64,000 nucleotides of DNA from Bernardetiaceae bacterium (GTDB lineage: Bacteria; Bacteroidota; Bacteroidia; Cytophagales; Thermoflexibacteraceae), in assembly GCA_025056255.1 (NCBI GenBank), contig JANWVT010000001.1:248001-312000 (forward strand), read 5' to 3'. The first letter of the stretch is position 1, and each line of letters starts with the position of its first letter. Below, piece by piece: positions 34,971 to 43,744 of the stretch. A program made the translations under genes and the position numbers. The notes under the pieces were generated by a model, which did not search any database, had not been told where the DNA came from, and saw only the letters and a program-made list of their open reading frames with translations.

Positions 34971-35546
34971 GAGTGGTGCAAAAATTTTTAACGGTTTAAA
35001 GATAGGCTACAAAAACAAAACCATGAGTAAAATATTCAAGCATGACTTATTTCTTTGCTTAAACTGCTTGCTTTGCAGGTATGTTTTTGTGAAGGAGCGC
35101 GAGACTTATGTAAAACAGCTCAAAAACACATACACTATTAGTGGAGCCATCCAGAATGATAGTGATGCTAACTAGCAGCATAAGCCTTACGGTACGCATT
35201 GGTTATTGGCTCTGCCTTTATTATTGAAAACCAATCCATGTTCTCTGTTAAATAACTACTTACACGCCACACAAAGGCTTCCATCTCTCCAAATTAGGTT
35301 TTGAAAACCTATGGGGTGTGTTCGTAGTTACATCATATGACGACATTGAGCTAACGAAGGAGTCGAACTTGTAAGTAGAGTTAGTTGAGAGCTACTCGAC
35401 CGAGCAAAAAATTATTCCATGCCATACTATCATTTTTTTGCCTTGTTTTTAATAGATTGCGAATTGACTCGTTTGTAACAAATTATCACCCAAAAATAGT
35501 TAATCACATTAACTATTTTTCTCAACACACAACGTTTGTTAAAAAT
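34971..35546. other. Divergent intergenic region upstream of leuC
   Basis: About 575 nt. Contents: a short palindrome AGGTTTT-G-AAAACCT at 35296-35310; a 19-codon ORF at 35419-35478 that is rich in Phe and Tyr but not convincingly regulatory; TTTG at 35472-35475; and the 29-nt inverted repeat at 35492-35520. No protein-coding gene is credible. Confidence 0.6.
35492..35520 (+). promoter_or_regulatory. 29-nt operator-like inverted repeat upstream of leuC (site 1)
   Basis: Perfect 12-5-12 inverted repeat: AAAAATAGTTAA, spacer TCACA, TTAACTATTTTT, ending 26 nt before the leuC ATG. The same architecture recurs before ilvB (43705-43733), the DUF3598-like gene (61717-61745) and the methyltransferase operon (61055-61083). 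TTTG at 35472 lies 21 nt before the TAGTTAAT of the left arm, so the repeat likely covers the -7 region and would block transcription when bound. Confidence 0.65.
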
Positions 35547-36950
35547 ATGAAGCCTCGCACTTTATTCGACAAAATTTGGGATAGCCATGTTGTTACAAGT
35601 CGCCCCGGTCATCCTGATGTGTTGTATATAGACAAACATTTTATTCACGAAGTAACCAGTCCACAAGCTTTTGCAGGTTTGCGCAGGCGCGGGTTGCCCG
35701 TTTTCCGAACCAATCGCACTGTAGCCACTGCCGACCACAACGTACCTACCAAAGACCAACACCTGCCCATCAAAGATGCTCTTTCTCGCATGCAGGTAGA
35801 AACCCTGACAAAAAACTGCGCCGATTTTGGGATAGAACTCTATGGACTGGGGCATCCTTACCAAGGCATTGTACATGTCATTGGTCCTGAATTGGGCATC
35901 ACACAACCGGGCATGACTATTGTTTGCGGCGACAGCCATACTAGTACCCACGGTGCGTTCGGGACAATTGCCTTTGGTATTGGCACCAGTGAAGTAGAAC
36001 AAGTACTAGCCACACAGTGCATTTTGCAATACAAGCCCAAACGCATGAAGATAGAAGTGAATGGCACACTGGGCAAGGGCGTCACTTCCAAAGACATTAT
36101 TCTATACATCATATCCAAAATTTCGGCGGGTGGCGCTACAGGTTACTTCGTGGAGTATGCCGGCAGTGCCATCCGCTCACTCAGCATGGAAGCGCGCATG
36201 ACTATTTGCAACATGAGCATTGAAATGGGGGCGCGCGGCGGACTAATTGCCCCCGACCAAACTACCTTTGAATACCTCAAAGGCAGACCTTTTGCCCCCC
36301 AAGGCGAAGCGTGGGAGAAAGCCCTTGCCTACTGGCAAACCCTCTACACCGACGAAGAAGCTGAGTTTGACCGCGTGCTCACTTTTGATGCCGCCGATAT
36401 AGAACCCATGATTACCTATGGAACCAATCCCGGTATGGGCATCAAAATCACCGACCGCATCCCAACCGCAAATGAACTGGCTGATACTTCTGAACTTCCC
36501 TCTTTTCGCAAATCGTTGGAATACATGGGTTTGCGCGAAGGCGCCCCCATTAAAGGGCAGCCGGTAGATTATGTGTTTATTGGTTCCTGCACCAACTCTC
36601 GCATAGAAGACTTGCGGCAAGTAGCCGCCTTTGTAAAAGGAAAGAAAAAAGCACCTCATGTAGAAGTCTGGGTTATTCCCGGCTCTCAACAGGTGAGAAA
36701 ACAGGCGCAAGCCGAAGGATTGGACAGAATTTTTGCCGAAGCGGGTTTTGAAATGCGCGGTGCAGGCTGCTCTGCTTGTCTGGGCATGAACGAAGACAAA
36801 ATTCCACCCGGAAAATACTGTATTTCCACCTCTAACCGCAACTTTGAAGGCAGGCAAGGACCAGGCGCAAGAACCTTTTTGGCAAGTCCGCTCTCTGCCG
36901 CCGCCGCCGCCATTACAGGCAGCGTAACCGATGTGCGGGAAATGTTGTAA
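35547..36950 (+). CDS. leuC: 3-isopropylmalate dehydratase large subunit
   Basis: A 467-residue aconitase-family protein starting [15 protein letters not shown]. The [4Fe-4S] ligands are visible as Cys in [11 protein letters not shown] and the CSAC pair in [14 protein letters not shown]; substrate residues include [22 protein letters not shown] and [12 protein letters not shown]. With LeuD it isomerises 2- to 3-isopropylmalate in leucine synthesis. The ATG at 35547 is the family start; an in-frame ATG at 35385 would lie upstream of the promoter-like elements. It heads the leu cluster, but a Uma2 gene and a small ORF separate it from leuD. Confidence 0.95.
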   Translation: MKPRTLFDKIWDSHVVTSRPGHPDVLYIDKHFIHEVTSPQAFAGLRRRGLPVFRTNRTVATADHNVPTKDQHLPIKDALSRMQVETLTKNCADFGIELYGLGHPYQGIVHVIGPELGITQPGMTIVCGDSHTSTHGAFGTIAFGIGTSEVEQVLATQCILQYKPKRMKIEVNGTLGKGVTSKDIILYIISKISAGGATGYFVEYAGSAIRSLSMEARMTICNMSIEMGARGGLIAPDQTTFEYLKGRPFAPQGEAWEKALAYWQTLYTDEEAEFDRVLTFDAADIEPMITYGTNPGMGIKITDRIPTANELADTSELPSFRKSLEYMGLREGAPIKGQPVDYVFIGSCTNSRIEDLRQVAAFVKGKKKAPHVEVWVIPGSQQVRKQAQAEGLDRIFAEAGFEMRGAGCSACLGMNEDKIPPGKYCISTSNRNFEGRQGPGARTFLASPLSAAAAAITGSVTDVREML

Positions 36951-36985
36951 ATTGTTGTACCATCATCAGTGAAGCGCATAAACCC

Positions 36986-37570
36986 ATGACAGAGGCTATT
37001 ACCTTATCGTTCAAATCCAAAGGCGGACTTTCGCAAGATGAGTTTATGGAACTCTGTAAGGATAATCCCGACCTGAAATTTGAGCGCACATCCGAAGGAC
37101 AAATCATCATTATGCCGAATACAGGAGGACGAACGGGAAAAATCAATGCTCGCATCAATTACTTTTTGACGGGATGGAATTTAGCTACCAACTCAGGTGA
37201 AACGTTTGATTCATCCACCTCTTTTCGTCTGGCGAGTGGCGCGGTGCGTTCGCCCGATGCCGCATGGGTAGCCAAAGAGCGGTGGGAAAAATTATCAGAA
37301 CGCGAACAGCGACAGTTTCCCCCTCTTTGCCCTGATTTTATCATCGAGTTGCGCTCTGAATCGGATGCATTGAAAGAATTACAGCAAAAAATCACGGAAG
37401 ACTGGATAGGCAACGGCTGCCGTCTGGCATGGCTGATTGATACCGATGCGCAAACGGTTTACGTTTATCGTCCCAATGCTGCACCGGAAACGGTGCAGGG
37501 TTTCAATCAACGCCTTAGCGGCGGAGAGGTGCTGCCCGGCTTTGAGTTAGACCTTTCGCAGTTGCAATGA
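36986..37570 (+). CDS. Uma2 family endonuclease inserted in the leu cluster
   Basis: A 194-residue Uma2 (DUF820) protein with LKFERTSEGQIIIMPNTGG, FDSSTSFRLASGAVRSPDAAWV (SPDAAW with the metal-binding Asp), CPDFIIELRSESDALKELQQK with PDFxxELRSxSD, and GCRLAWLIDTDAQTVYVYRP. All active-site positions of the PD-(D/E)XK-like fold appear present. It lies 35 nt after leuC on the same strand and overlaps the next ORF by 4 nt. A role in leucine synthesis is unlikely; its position suggests insertion of a mobile or scattered gene family. It differs strongly from the Uma2 protein at 7224-7823. Confidence 0.82.
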   Translation: MTEAITLSFKSKGGLSQDEFMELCKDNPDLKFERTSEGQIIIMPNTGGRTGKINARINYFLTGWNLATNSGETFDSSTSFRLASGAVRSPDAAWVAKERWEKLSEREQRQFPPLCPDFIIELRSESDALKELQQKITEDWIGNGCRLAWLIDTDAQTVYVYRPNAAPETVQGFNQRLSGGEVLPGFELDLSQLQ

Positions 37571-37812
37571 AGCAAGTGTTTCAAATATACCAATTCGTAC
37601 GCATCTACTTGCTCATGCTTGCCCTAATAGCTGCGAGTTTTGCGCTGCCAAAGCAAAGCGCTGCTCAGACTGTTGCAGCCCAAATGATAGAACAAGAACC
37701 GGTTGGTATCAACGGGGCACTTGCCACAGTTTCACGTCAATATTGCCTTAATGAGCTTAGCAGTTTTACCTCAATTCAACTGGCTTACTACAAAAAATGT
37801 AAATTTTGGTAA
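37567..37812 (+). CDS. Small secreted hypothetical protein
   Basis: An 81-residue ORF with an apparent signal peptide (YLLMLALIAASFALPKQSAAQ) followed by about 45 residues with no recognisable domain, ending YYKKCKFW. Its ATG overlaps the stop of the Uma2 gene (ATGA), which supports translation by coupling. It lies 28 nt before leuD. I do not recognise it; it may also be a truncated remnant of a longer secreted protein. Confidence 0.4.
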   Translation: MKQVFQIYQFVRIYLLMLALIAASFALPKQSAAQTVAAQMIEQEPVGINGALATVSRQYCLNELSSFTSIQLAYYKKCKFW

Positions 37813-37840
37813 TGCATTGCTATCATTAAACTTGTAAACC

Positions 37841-38440
37841 ATGCAAAAATTCACCACACTGATAAGTACCGCCGTGCCTTTGGCAGTGGAAAACATAGAC
37901 ACCGACCAAATTATTCCGGCGCGATTTCTGAAAGCCACTACTCGCGAAGGCTTTGGTGAAAACCTGTTCCGCGATTGGCGATATAATCCCGACGGCAGCC
38001 CCAAACCCGACTTTGTGCTGAACAACCCGCAATACAAAGGCGAAATATTGGTAACAGGCAAAAACTTTGGCTGCGGCAGCAGTCGCGAGCATGCTGCATG
38101 GGCAATTGCCGACTACGGCTTCCGCGTGGTAGTATCCAGCTTTTTTGCCGATATTTTTAAAAACAACGCACTGAACAATGGTATTCTGCCGGTAGTTGTT
38201 TCGGATGCCTTCCTGAAAAAACTGTTTGCAGCCATTGAATCCCATCCGCAAACGCAAATTGAAGTCAATTTGGAGCAGCAAACCATTACCCTTTTAGAAG
38301 ACGGTTCGCAAGAGTCATTCGACATCAACCCCTATAAAAAAACATGCCTGATAAATGGCTATGACGATATAGACTACTTGCTTTCACTCAAAGCAGAAAT
38401 TGAAGCATTTGAAAATGGAAGACTAACAGGGCAGGTATAG
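37841..38440 (+). CDS. leuD: 3-isopropylmalate dehydratase small subunit
   Basis: A 199-residue swivel-domain protein with the diagnostic [14 protein letters not shown] near the N-terminus and [20 protein letters not shown], and the C-terminal NIPY-like [20 protein letters not shown]. It forms the isopropylmalate isomerase with LeuC. Length is normal for the family. leuB begins 99 nt downstream. Confidence 0.94.
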   Translation: MQKFTTLISTAVPLAVENIDTDQIIPARFLKATTREGFGENLFRDWRYNPDGSPKPDFVLNNPQYKGEILVTGKNFGCGSSREHAAWAIADYGFRVVVSSFFADIFKNNALNNGILPVVVSDAFLKKLFAAIESHPQTQIEVNLEQQTITLLEDGSQESFDINPYKKTCLINGYDDIDYLLSLKAEIEAFENGRLTGQV

Positions 38441-38539
38441 CAAATTGACAGCGAAACACACATCAATATACATCCAATAAACACACATAACTCACCTTTA
38501 CTTTTTCCGATGTATCCAAAATGAGGTATACCTGATTTC

Positions 38540-39640
38540 ATGTCTCAACAAATTTTGATTATCCCCGGCGACGGCATTGGGGCAGAAGTAACCGAATGGG
38601 GCAAGCAAACACTGCAAACCATTGGCGAAATTTTCGGTCATCGTTTCACCTTCGACTATGCCCTGCTGGGTCATGCAGCCATAGAAGCGACAGGCTCGCC
38701 ACTGCCAGAGGAAACCCTTGCCAAAGCCCGACAGTCGGCAGCTATTTTGTTCGGTGCCATTGGGCATCCTAAGTACGACAACGATCCCTCTGCCAAAGTG
38801 CGCCCCGAACAGGGTTTGCTTGGCTTGCGAAAAGCACTGGGGCTATACTGCAACATTCGCCCGATTCAGTTGTTTGACGAACTCATCGGCGCTTCCAGCT
38901 TGAAACCCGAAGTGCTGCGTGGTGCGGACATCCTCTTTTTCCGCGAACTGACGGGCGATGTGTATTTTGGGCAGCCTCGTGGGCGTACCGAAGACGGATT
39001 AACTGCCTACGACACCATGATTTACAGCAAGTACGAGGTAGAACGCATCGCCCGCAAAGCATTTGAAGCCGCCCGATTGCGTCGCAAAAAAGTTCATTCG
39101 GTAGACAAAGCCAATGTGTTAGATAGCAGCCGCCTTTGGCGAGAAACCGTCAACGAAGTAGCCCAAGATTACCCCGATGTAGCCTTGCACCACATGTTCA
39201 TTGACACTGCCGCCATGGCACTCATCAAAGACCCGCGCCAGTTTGACGTAGTGCTGACGGGCAACTTGTTCGGCGACATCCTCACCGATGAGGCTTCTCA
39301 AATTGCAGGCTCTATGGGCATGTTGGCTTCGGCTTCCATTGGCGACAGCACAGGCTTTTACGAACCTATTCACGGTTCGGCGCCCGACATTGCAGGCAAA
39401 GGCATTGCCAACCCTATGGCAAGTATCCTTTCAGCAGGCATGTTGCTTTCCTATGCCTTTGGGCTACACACCGAAGCAGCAATAGTGCAAAAAGCAGTTG
39501 CGCTTACACTTAAACAAGGCTGGCGCACAGGTGACATAGCAGACAGCCGCACACCGAGCAATTACATATTGGGCACTGCCGAAATCGGTAGCAAAATCAT
39601 TGAAAACATCATTGAGATAACACAGGCAGTAGCCGCATAA
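38540..39640 (+). CDS. leuB: 3-isopropylmalate dehydrogenase
   Basis: A 366-residue beta-decarboxylating dehydrogenase with IPGDGIGAEVTEWG, the substrate loop LFFRELTGDVYFG, KVHSVDKANVLDSSRLWRE (Lys catalytic), LTGNLFGDILTDEASQIAGS and the NAD-binding EPIHGSAPDIAGKGIANP. It oxidises and decarboxylates 3-isopropylmalate to 4-methyl-2-oxopentanoate. leuA follows after 49 nt on the same strand. Confidence 0.95.
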   Translation: MSQQILIIPGDGIGAEVTEWGKQTLQTIGEIFGHRFTFDYALLGHAAIEATGSPLPEETLAKARQSAAILFGAIGHPKYDNDPSAKVRPEQGLLGLRKALGLYCNIRPIQLFDELIGASSLKPEVLRGADILFFRELTGDVYFGQPRGRTEDGLTAYDTMIYSKYEVERIARKAFEAARLRRKKVHSVDKANVLDSSRLWRETVNEVAQDYPDVALHHMFIDTAAMALIKDPRQFDVVLTGNLFGDILTDEASQIAGSMGMLASASIGDSTGFYEPIHGSAPDIAGKGIANPMASILSAGMLLSYAFGLHTEAAIVQKAVALTLKQGWRTGDIADSRTPSNYILGTAEIGSKIIENIIEITQAVAA

Positions 39641-39689
39641 TACTTCGCTAATCCAAACTCTGGTCATCTATTATTAAAAAAATAAGCAA

Positions 39690-40853
39690 ATGAATAATCG
39701 AGTCTATGTGTTTGACACCACGCTGCGCGATGGAGAGCAGGTACCGGGCTGCCAGTTGAACACGCAGGAAAAAATTATGGTTGCCCGTGAATTGGAAGCA
39801 CTGGGCGTAGATATTATTGAAGCAGGTTTCCCGATTTCCAGCCCTGAGGATTTCCGTTCAGTGCAGGAAATTTCCAAAGCGGTGACTGAGCCCATTATTT
39901 GCGGGCTGAGTCGTGCCGTAGAAAAGGACATCAAAACTGCAGCCGAAGCCCTGCAATATGCCAAACGCAAGCGCATTCATACAGGGCTGGGAGCTTCAGA
40001 TTTCCACATTGAGCACAAGTTTCGCTCTACCCGCGAAGAAATGCTAGAACGTGCCGTTCGTGCTGTGAAATATGCCAAATCTTTTGTAGAAGATGTAGAG
40101 TTCTTTGCCGAAGATGCTGGACGTGCCGACCCTATTTATTTGGCGCAAATGATTGAGCTAGTCATTGCAGCAGGAGCTACAGTAGTGAATATTCCCGACA
40201 CAACGGGCTACTGTTTGCCACATGAATATGGCGCTAAAATTAAGTATTTGGTGGAAAACGTAAAGTCTATTGATAAAGTTACCATTTCGGTACATTGTCA
40301 TAATGACTTGGGACTGGCTACTGCCAACTCGTTATATGGACTCATCAATGGGGCACGCCAAGTAGAATGCACCATTAACGGTATTGGCGAGCGAGCAGGG
40401 AATACTTCTCTGGAAGAAATTGTCATGATTTTGAAAACACACAAATACCTTGGGCTTGAAACCAACATCAAAACACCACAGCTCGGTCCGCTGAGCAAGC
40501 TCGTGTCCCGATTGATGCGAATGCCCGTACAACCTAACAAAGCTATTGTGGGAGCAAATGCTTTTGCGCATTCTTCTGGTATTCATCAAGACGGCGTGCT
40601 TAAACACCGCGAAAACTACGAAATTATAGACCCTGCCGATGTGGGTGCTGGTAGCAGTAGCATTGTACTTACCGCCCGCAGTGGACGCGCTGCACTAAAT
40701 TATCGCTTAGAAAATCTCGGATTCAAGCTAGACCGCGCCGAGTTAGATTTAGCTTACGAAAAGTTTCTCATTATGGCAGACGAGTACAAAAACATCAACG
40801 ACGAACACTTGCTGCAACTAATGGAAAAAATGCGCTTGAAAGCTGAGGTTTAA
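39690..40853 (+). CDS. leuA: 2-isopropylmalate synthase, short form
   Basis: A 387-residue HMGL-like TIM-barrel enzyme with the metal/substrate motifs [13 protein letters not shown] at the N-terminus, [15 protein letters not shown] (HxH) and [14 protein letters not shown], and a linker region containing [20 protein letters not shown]. It condenses acetyl-CoA with 3-methyl-2-oxobutanoate. The C-terminal allosteric LeuA domain of about 120 residues present in E. coli-type enzymes (about 520 residues) is absent: the chain ends after the linker. Leucine feedback inhibition at the protein would then be weak or lacking. Citramalate or homocitrate synthase activity is a possible alternative, but the gene context favours LeuA. 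Confidence 0.9.
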   Translation: MNNRVYVFDTTLRDGEQVPGCQLNTQEKIMVARELEALGVDIIEAGFPISSPEDFRSVQEISKAVTEPIICGLSRAVEKDIKTAAEALQYAKRKRIHTGLGASDFHIEHKFRSTREEMLERAVRAVKYAKSFVEDVEFFAEDAGRADPIYLAQMIELVIAAGATVVNIPDTTGYCLPHEYGAKIKYLVENVKSIDKVTISVHCHNDLGLATANSLYGLINGARQVECTINGIGERAGNTSLEEIVMILKTHKYLGLETNIKTPQLGPLSKLVSRLMRMPVQPNKAIVGANAFAHSSGIHQDGVLKHRENYEIIDPADVGAGSSSIVLTARSGRAALNYRLENLGFKLDRAELDLAYEKFLIMADEYKNINDEHLLQLMEKMRLKAEV

Positions 40854-40868
40854 ATCTTAACAAAAAAC

Positions 40869-40891
40869 AATCCCAAAACTTTTGGATTTTT
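40869..40891 (+). terminator. Weak terminator-like hairpin after leuA
   Basis: ATCC-CAAAA and TTTT-GGAT form a small stem with one bulged base, followed by TTTTTC, 16 nt after the leuA stop. It overlaps the -33 element of the next promoter. Confidence 0.35.
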
Positions 40892-40913
40892 CAATAGAAA
40901 ATGCCTAAATTTG
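40881..40913 (+). promoter_or_regulatory. Promoter of the ilvE-ilvD(-BN) operon
   Basis: TTTG at 40881-40884, 21-nt spacer, TAAATTTG at 40906-40913: an exact match to both Bacteroidota promoter elements. Transcription should begin near 40919, about 12 nt before the leader-peptide ATG at 40932. Confidence 0.75.
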
Positions 40914-40931
40914 AGCAAATTGATAACGCAA

Positions 40932-40991
40932 ATGCTTCTTTACGCATTTATTATCGTGCTAGTCATTATTCTTACGCCGCTTGTCGGATGA
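40932..40991 (+). CDS. Branched-chain amino acid leader peptide (attenuator ORF)
   Basis: A 19-codon ORF translating to MLLYAFIIVLVIILTPLVG, stop TGA at 40989-40991. Twelve of 19 residues are Leu (5), Ile (4) or Val (3), including the runs IIVLVIIL. It starts about 12 nt after the predicted transcription start and its last codons lie inside the antiterminator arm (40983-40995). Ribosomes slowed by a shortage of charged Leu, Ile or Val tRNA would leave that arm free; ribosomes reaching the stop would cover it. This is the arrangement of ilvL/leuL leaders in enteric bacteria, though the peptide itself is not similar. A 5' hairpin (GATAA..AAATGC with GCATTT..TTATC, 40922-40955) covers the start codon and may serve as pause signal. 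Confidence 0.75.
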   Translation: MLLYAFIIVLVIILTPLVG

Positions 40992-41050
40992 GAAGCAGCA
41001 CGGTATGCGTTTAAATAGCAAGCCTTTTCATCCGACCGATGGAAAGGCTT
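40983..41050 (+). promoter_or_regulatory. Transcription attenuator: alternative antiterminator and terminator
   Basis: Antiterminator: GTCGGATGAGAAG (40983-40995) pairs over 13 positions, with one G-U pair, with CTTTTCATCCGAC (41024-41036). Terminator: AAGCCTTTTCATC (41020-41032) pairs over 13 positions, with one G-U pair, with GATGGAAAGGCTT (41038-41050), loop CGACC, followed by GTTTGTTTGG. The two structures share 41024-41032 and cannot coexist. The first arm overlaps the leader stop codon, so the position of the ribosome decides between them. The U-tract is interrupted by G, so termination may be partial. Confidence 0.75.
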
Positions 41051-41083
41051 GTTTGTTTGGTCACTTATCAAAATCATACAACC

Positions 41084-41974
41084 ATGTACTATAACGACAA
41101 AACGGTATCGTTTTTTGATGGCAAATTTGTAAAAAGTAAAGAGATAGCGATTAGCCCTTTTGCGCAAACGCTGCACTATGGACTAGGAGTATTCGAAGGA
41201 CTAAAAGCCTACCAAACACAGCACGGTGTCCGCATTTTCAAGCCAACAGAGCATTTTACACGCATGAAAAAAACAGCAGAAGCGCTGCATCTGCCATTTG
41301 ATTACGACATTGCTGAATTGGAAGAAATTGCATACGAACTTTTAGAGCGTAACAAGTTCAAAAATGCGTACATCCGCCCAATACTCATTGCAGCCGACAA
41401 TATGGGTTTGCTAACGGGAGGAGATACAAAACTGTTCATGGCAACTTGGAAGTGGCCTCGTTACCTCGGCGACCGACTGCTTAACACTTGCATTAGTTCA
41501 TACAGGCGCATTCATGCCCAGTCGTTACCTGTTGTAGGCAAAATTACAGGATGCTATGTTCCCAACATCATGGCAAGTACCGATGCCAAACAGCGCGGCT
41601 TCGACGAGGCTATCATGCTAGATGAAAACGGCTACGTAGCACAAGCGCCCGGCTCTAACATCTTTATTGAAAAAGAAGGCGTGCTAATTACGCCTCCTTT
41701 GGGCAATATTATGCCCGGCATTACACGTGCCACAGTCATAGAAATAGCCAAAAGCCTGAAAATAGAAGTGTTTGAGCGCGTTATTACCATAGAAGAATTG
41801 TTAGAAGCCGATGCTGCTATCTTTACTGGAACGGCAACCGAAATAGTAGGCATTGCTTCTGTAGAAGGCACTGCTCTTAAATTGCTCTTCGACAAATCAC
41901 AATGCGCGCGCATTGCGGAGGCATATAACGAATTGGTACATTCTGTTCACGAACCAGCCTATACAATTATCTGA
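41084..41974 (+). CDS. ilvE: Branched-chain amino acid aminotransferase
   Basis: A 296-residue fold-type IV PLP enzyme starting [15 protein letters not shown], with [15 protein letters not shown], the PLP-binding Lys in [33 protein letters not shown], and the phosphate-binding [10 protein letters not shown] and [11 protein letters not shown]. It makes Leu, Ile and Val from their 2-oxo acids. The stretch [12 protein letters not shown] has Gln where most family members have the Glu that contacts the PLP ring nitrogen. ATG 41084 is used because the in-frame ATG at 41039 lies within the terminator hairpin. The stop overlaps the ilvD start (TGATG). Confidence 0.92.
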   Translation: MYYNDKTVSFFDGKFVKSKEIAISPFAQTLHYGLGVFEGLKAYQTQHGVRIFKPTEHFTRMKKTAEALHLPFDYDIAELEEIAYELLERNKFKNAYIRPILIAADNMGLLTGGDTKLFMATWKWPRYLGDRLLNTCISSYRRIHAQSLPVVGKITGCYVPNIMASTDAKQRGFDEAIMLDENGYVAQAPGSNIFIEKEGVLITPPLGNIMPGITRATVIEIAKSLKIEVFERVITIEELLEADAAIFTGTATEIVGIASVEGTALKLLFDKSQCARIAEAYNELVHSVHEPAYTII

Positions 41975-43665
41975 TGGAACTCAATAAATTTAGCCGCACT
42001 TTTACACAAGACGAAAGCCTGCCTGCTGCCAAAGCTATGCTCTACGGCATAGGGCTTACCGATGAAGACATGAACAAAGCCCAAATTGGCATTGCCAGCA
42101 CCGGCTATGAGGGCAACACTTGCAATATGCACCTCAATGCACTTGCCATGCGAGTGAAGGCAAGTATCAACGCCACTAACCAACTCATCGGACTTACTTT
42201 TAATACCATTGGCGTATCGGATGGCATGACTAATGGCACTGATTGGATGCGCTACTCGCTGCCCAGCCGCGACGTAATTGCCGACTCCATCGAAACCATC
42301 GTAGGTGGGCAATGCTACGACGGCGTAGTAGCACTTGTCGGCTGCGACAAGAATATGCCCGGTGCCATGATTGCCATCGGCAGACTGAACCGTCCCGCCA
42401 TTGTTGTGTACGGTGGCACTATCAACTCCGGTCGCTACGACTACGGGCAGTACAAAGGCAAAAAATTGGATATTATCTCGGTTTTTGAAGCTTATGGAAA
42501 AAAAGTTGCCGGAACCATTACCGATGAAGAATACAAAGGCGTAATTAAAAATGCCATTCCGGGTGCAGGTGCTTGTGGCGGCATGTACACCGCCAACACT
42601 ATGGCAACAGCTATTGAAGCCTTGGGCATGAGCCTTCCTAACAGCAGCTCCTTCCCTGCTGTTAGCCCTATGAAGCACGCCGAGTGCGACCAAATCGGGC
42701 AAACAATGCTCCGCGCCTTAGAGTTAGACCTCAAACCCCGCGACATCATGACCTTTGAAGCCTTCGAAAATGCTATCACCATGGTCATGGCATTGGGCGG
42801 CTCTACCAATGCAGTGCTACACTTAATAGCAATGGCAAAAGCAGTAGGCGTAAAGCTCACTCTTGCCGATTTTCAACGCATCAGCGACCGCACACCCTAC
42901 CTTGCCGATTTGAAACCAAGCGGCAAATACATGATGGAAGACCTCTGTAATGTGGGCGGCGTACAAGCAGTAATGAAAATGCTCCACGCCGAAGGACTCA
43001 TCCACGGCAACTGTATGACCATCACAGGCAAAACGATTGCAGAAAATCTCGCTAATTCATCGGGTTTACAAGAAGGACAAGATATTATTCGCCCACTTAA
43101 CAACCCTATCAAAGCCTCAGGGCACATCCAAATTTTATATGGCAACCTTGCTCCTCAAGGCGCTGTAGCCAAAATTACAGGCAAAGAGGGCGAACGCTTT
43201 CAAGGAAAAGCACGTGTGTACGACTCAGAACAAGCCTTGAACGAAGGCATTGCCAAACAAGAAATACAACCCGGCGATGTAGTGGTTATTCGCTACTGCG
43301 GACCCAAAGGCGCACCCGGCATGCCCGAAATGCTCAAACCCACTTCTGCCATCATGGGAGCCGGATTGGGTGACAAGGTAGCCCTTATTACCGACGGACG
43401 TTTCTCGGGCGGTACGCATGGCTTTGTAGTAGGACACATTACACCAGAGGCACAAGTAGGCGGACCTATTGCCCTTGTCCGCAATGGCGATACCATTTTA
43501 ATAGATGCCGTCAATCGACGCTTAGAGGTGTTGGTAAGCGATGAAGAACTTGCCCAACGCCGCCAAGACTGGCAAATGCCACCCTACAAAGTCCAAAACG
43601 GAGCACTCTGGAAATACATTAAAAATGTAAGCTCTGCTTCCGAGGGCTGCGTTACCGACGCCTAA
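41974..43665 (+). CDS. ilvD: Dihydroxy-acid dehydratase
   Basis: A 563-residue IlvD/Edd protein with [36 protein letters not shown] and NTCNMHLN; the three Cys (in [15 protein letters not shown] and GACGGMYTA) are the iron-sulphur ligands. It dehydrates 2,3-dihydroxy-3-methylbutanoate and its homologue in Val and Ile synthesis. Its ATG overlaps the ilvE stop. ilvB follows after 79 nt that contain an operator-like repeat. Confidence 0.95.
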   Translation: MELNKFSRTFTQDESLPAAKAMLYGIGLTDEDMNKAQIGIASTGYEGNTCNMHLNALAMRVKASINATNQLIGLTFNTIGVSDGMTNGTDWMRYSLPSRDVIADSIETIVGGQCYDGVVALVGCDKNMPGAMIAIGRLNRPAIVVYGGTINSGRYDYGQYKGKKLDIISVFEAYGKKVAGTITDEEYKGVIKNAIPGAGACGGMYTANTMATAIEALGMSLPNSSSFPAVSPMKHAECDQIGQTMLRALELDLKPRDIMTFEAFENAITMVMALGGSTNAVLHLIAMAKAVGVKLTLADFQRISDRTPYLADLKPSGKYMMEDLCNVGGVQAVMKMLHAEGLIHGNCMTITGKTIAENLANSSGLQEGQDIIRPLNNPIKASGHIQILYGNLAPQGAVAKITGKEGERFQGKARVYDSEQALNEGIAKQEIQPGDVVVIRYCGPKGAPGMPEMLKPTSAIMGAGLGDKVALITDGRFSGGTHGFVVGHITPEAQVGGPIALVRNGDTILIDAVNRRLEVLVSDEELAQRRQDWQMPPYKVQNGALWKYIKNVSSASEGCVTDA

Positions 43666-43704
43666 TAACCAACAAGCGTGTATGCTTAGAGAAAGTCATA
43701 GCAA

Positions 43705-43733
43705 AAAAATAGTTAATTATATTAATTAATTTT
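43705..43733 (+). promoter_or_regulatory. 29-nt operator-like inverted repeat upstream of ilvB (site 2)
   Basis: AAAAATAGTTAA, spacer TTATA, TTAATTAATTTT: the left arm is identical to the leuC site, the right arm matches at 10 of 12 positions. It ends 11 nt before the first possible ilvB ATG at 43745. Confidence 0.6.
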
Positions 43734-43744
43734 CACAATAACAT

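Noticed and set aside
34858-35175. 105-codon ORF upstream of leuC
   Set aside because: Its first third is antisense to the polyprenyl synthase and the rest shows no domain, signal peptide or promoter support.
35419-35478. 19-codon ORF upstream of leuC as a possible second leader peptide
   Set aside because: Only 5 of its 19 codons are Leu or Ile and it is richer in Phe and Tyr. The following inverted repeat is very A/T-rich and matches other operator-like sites, so a DNA-level role is more likely than attenuation.
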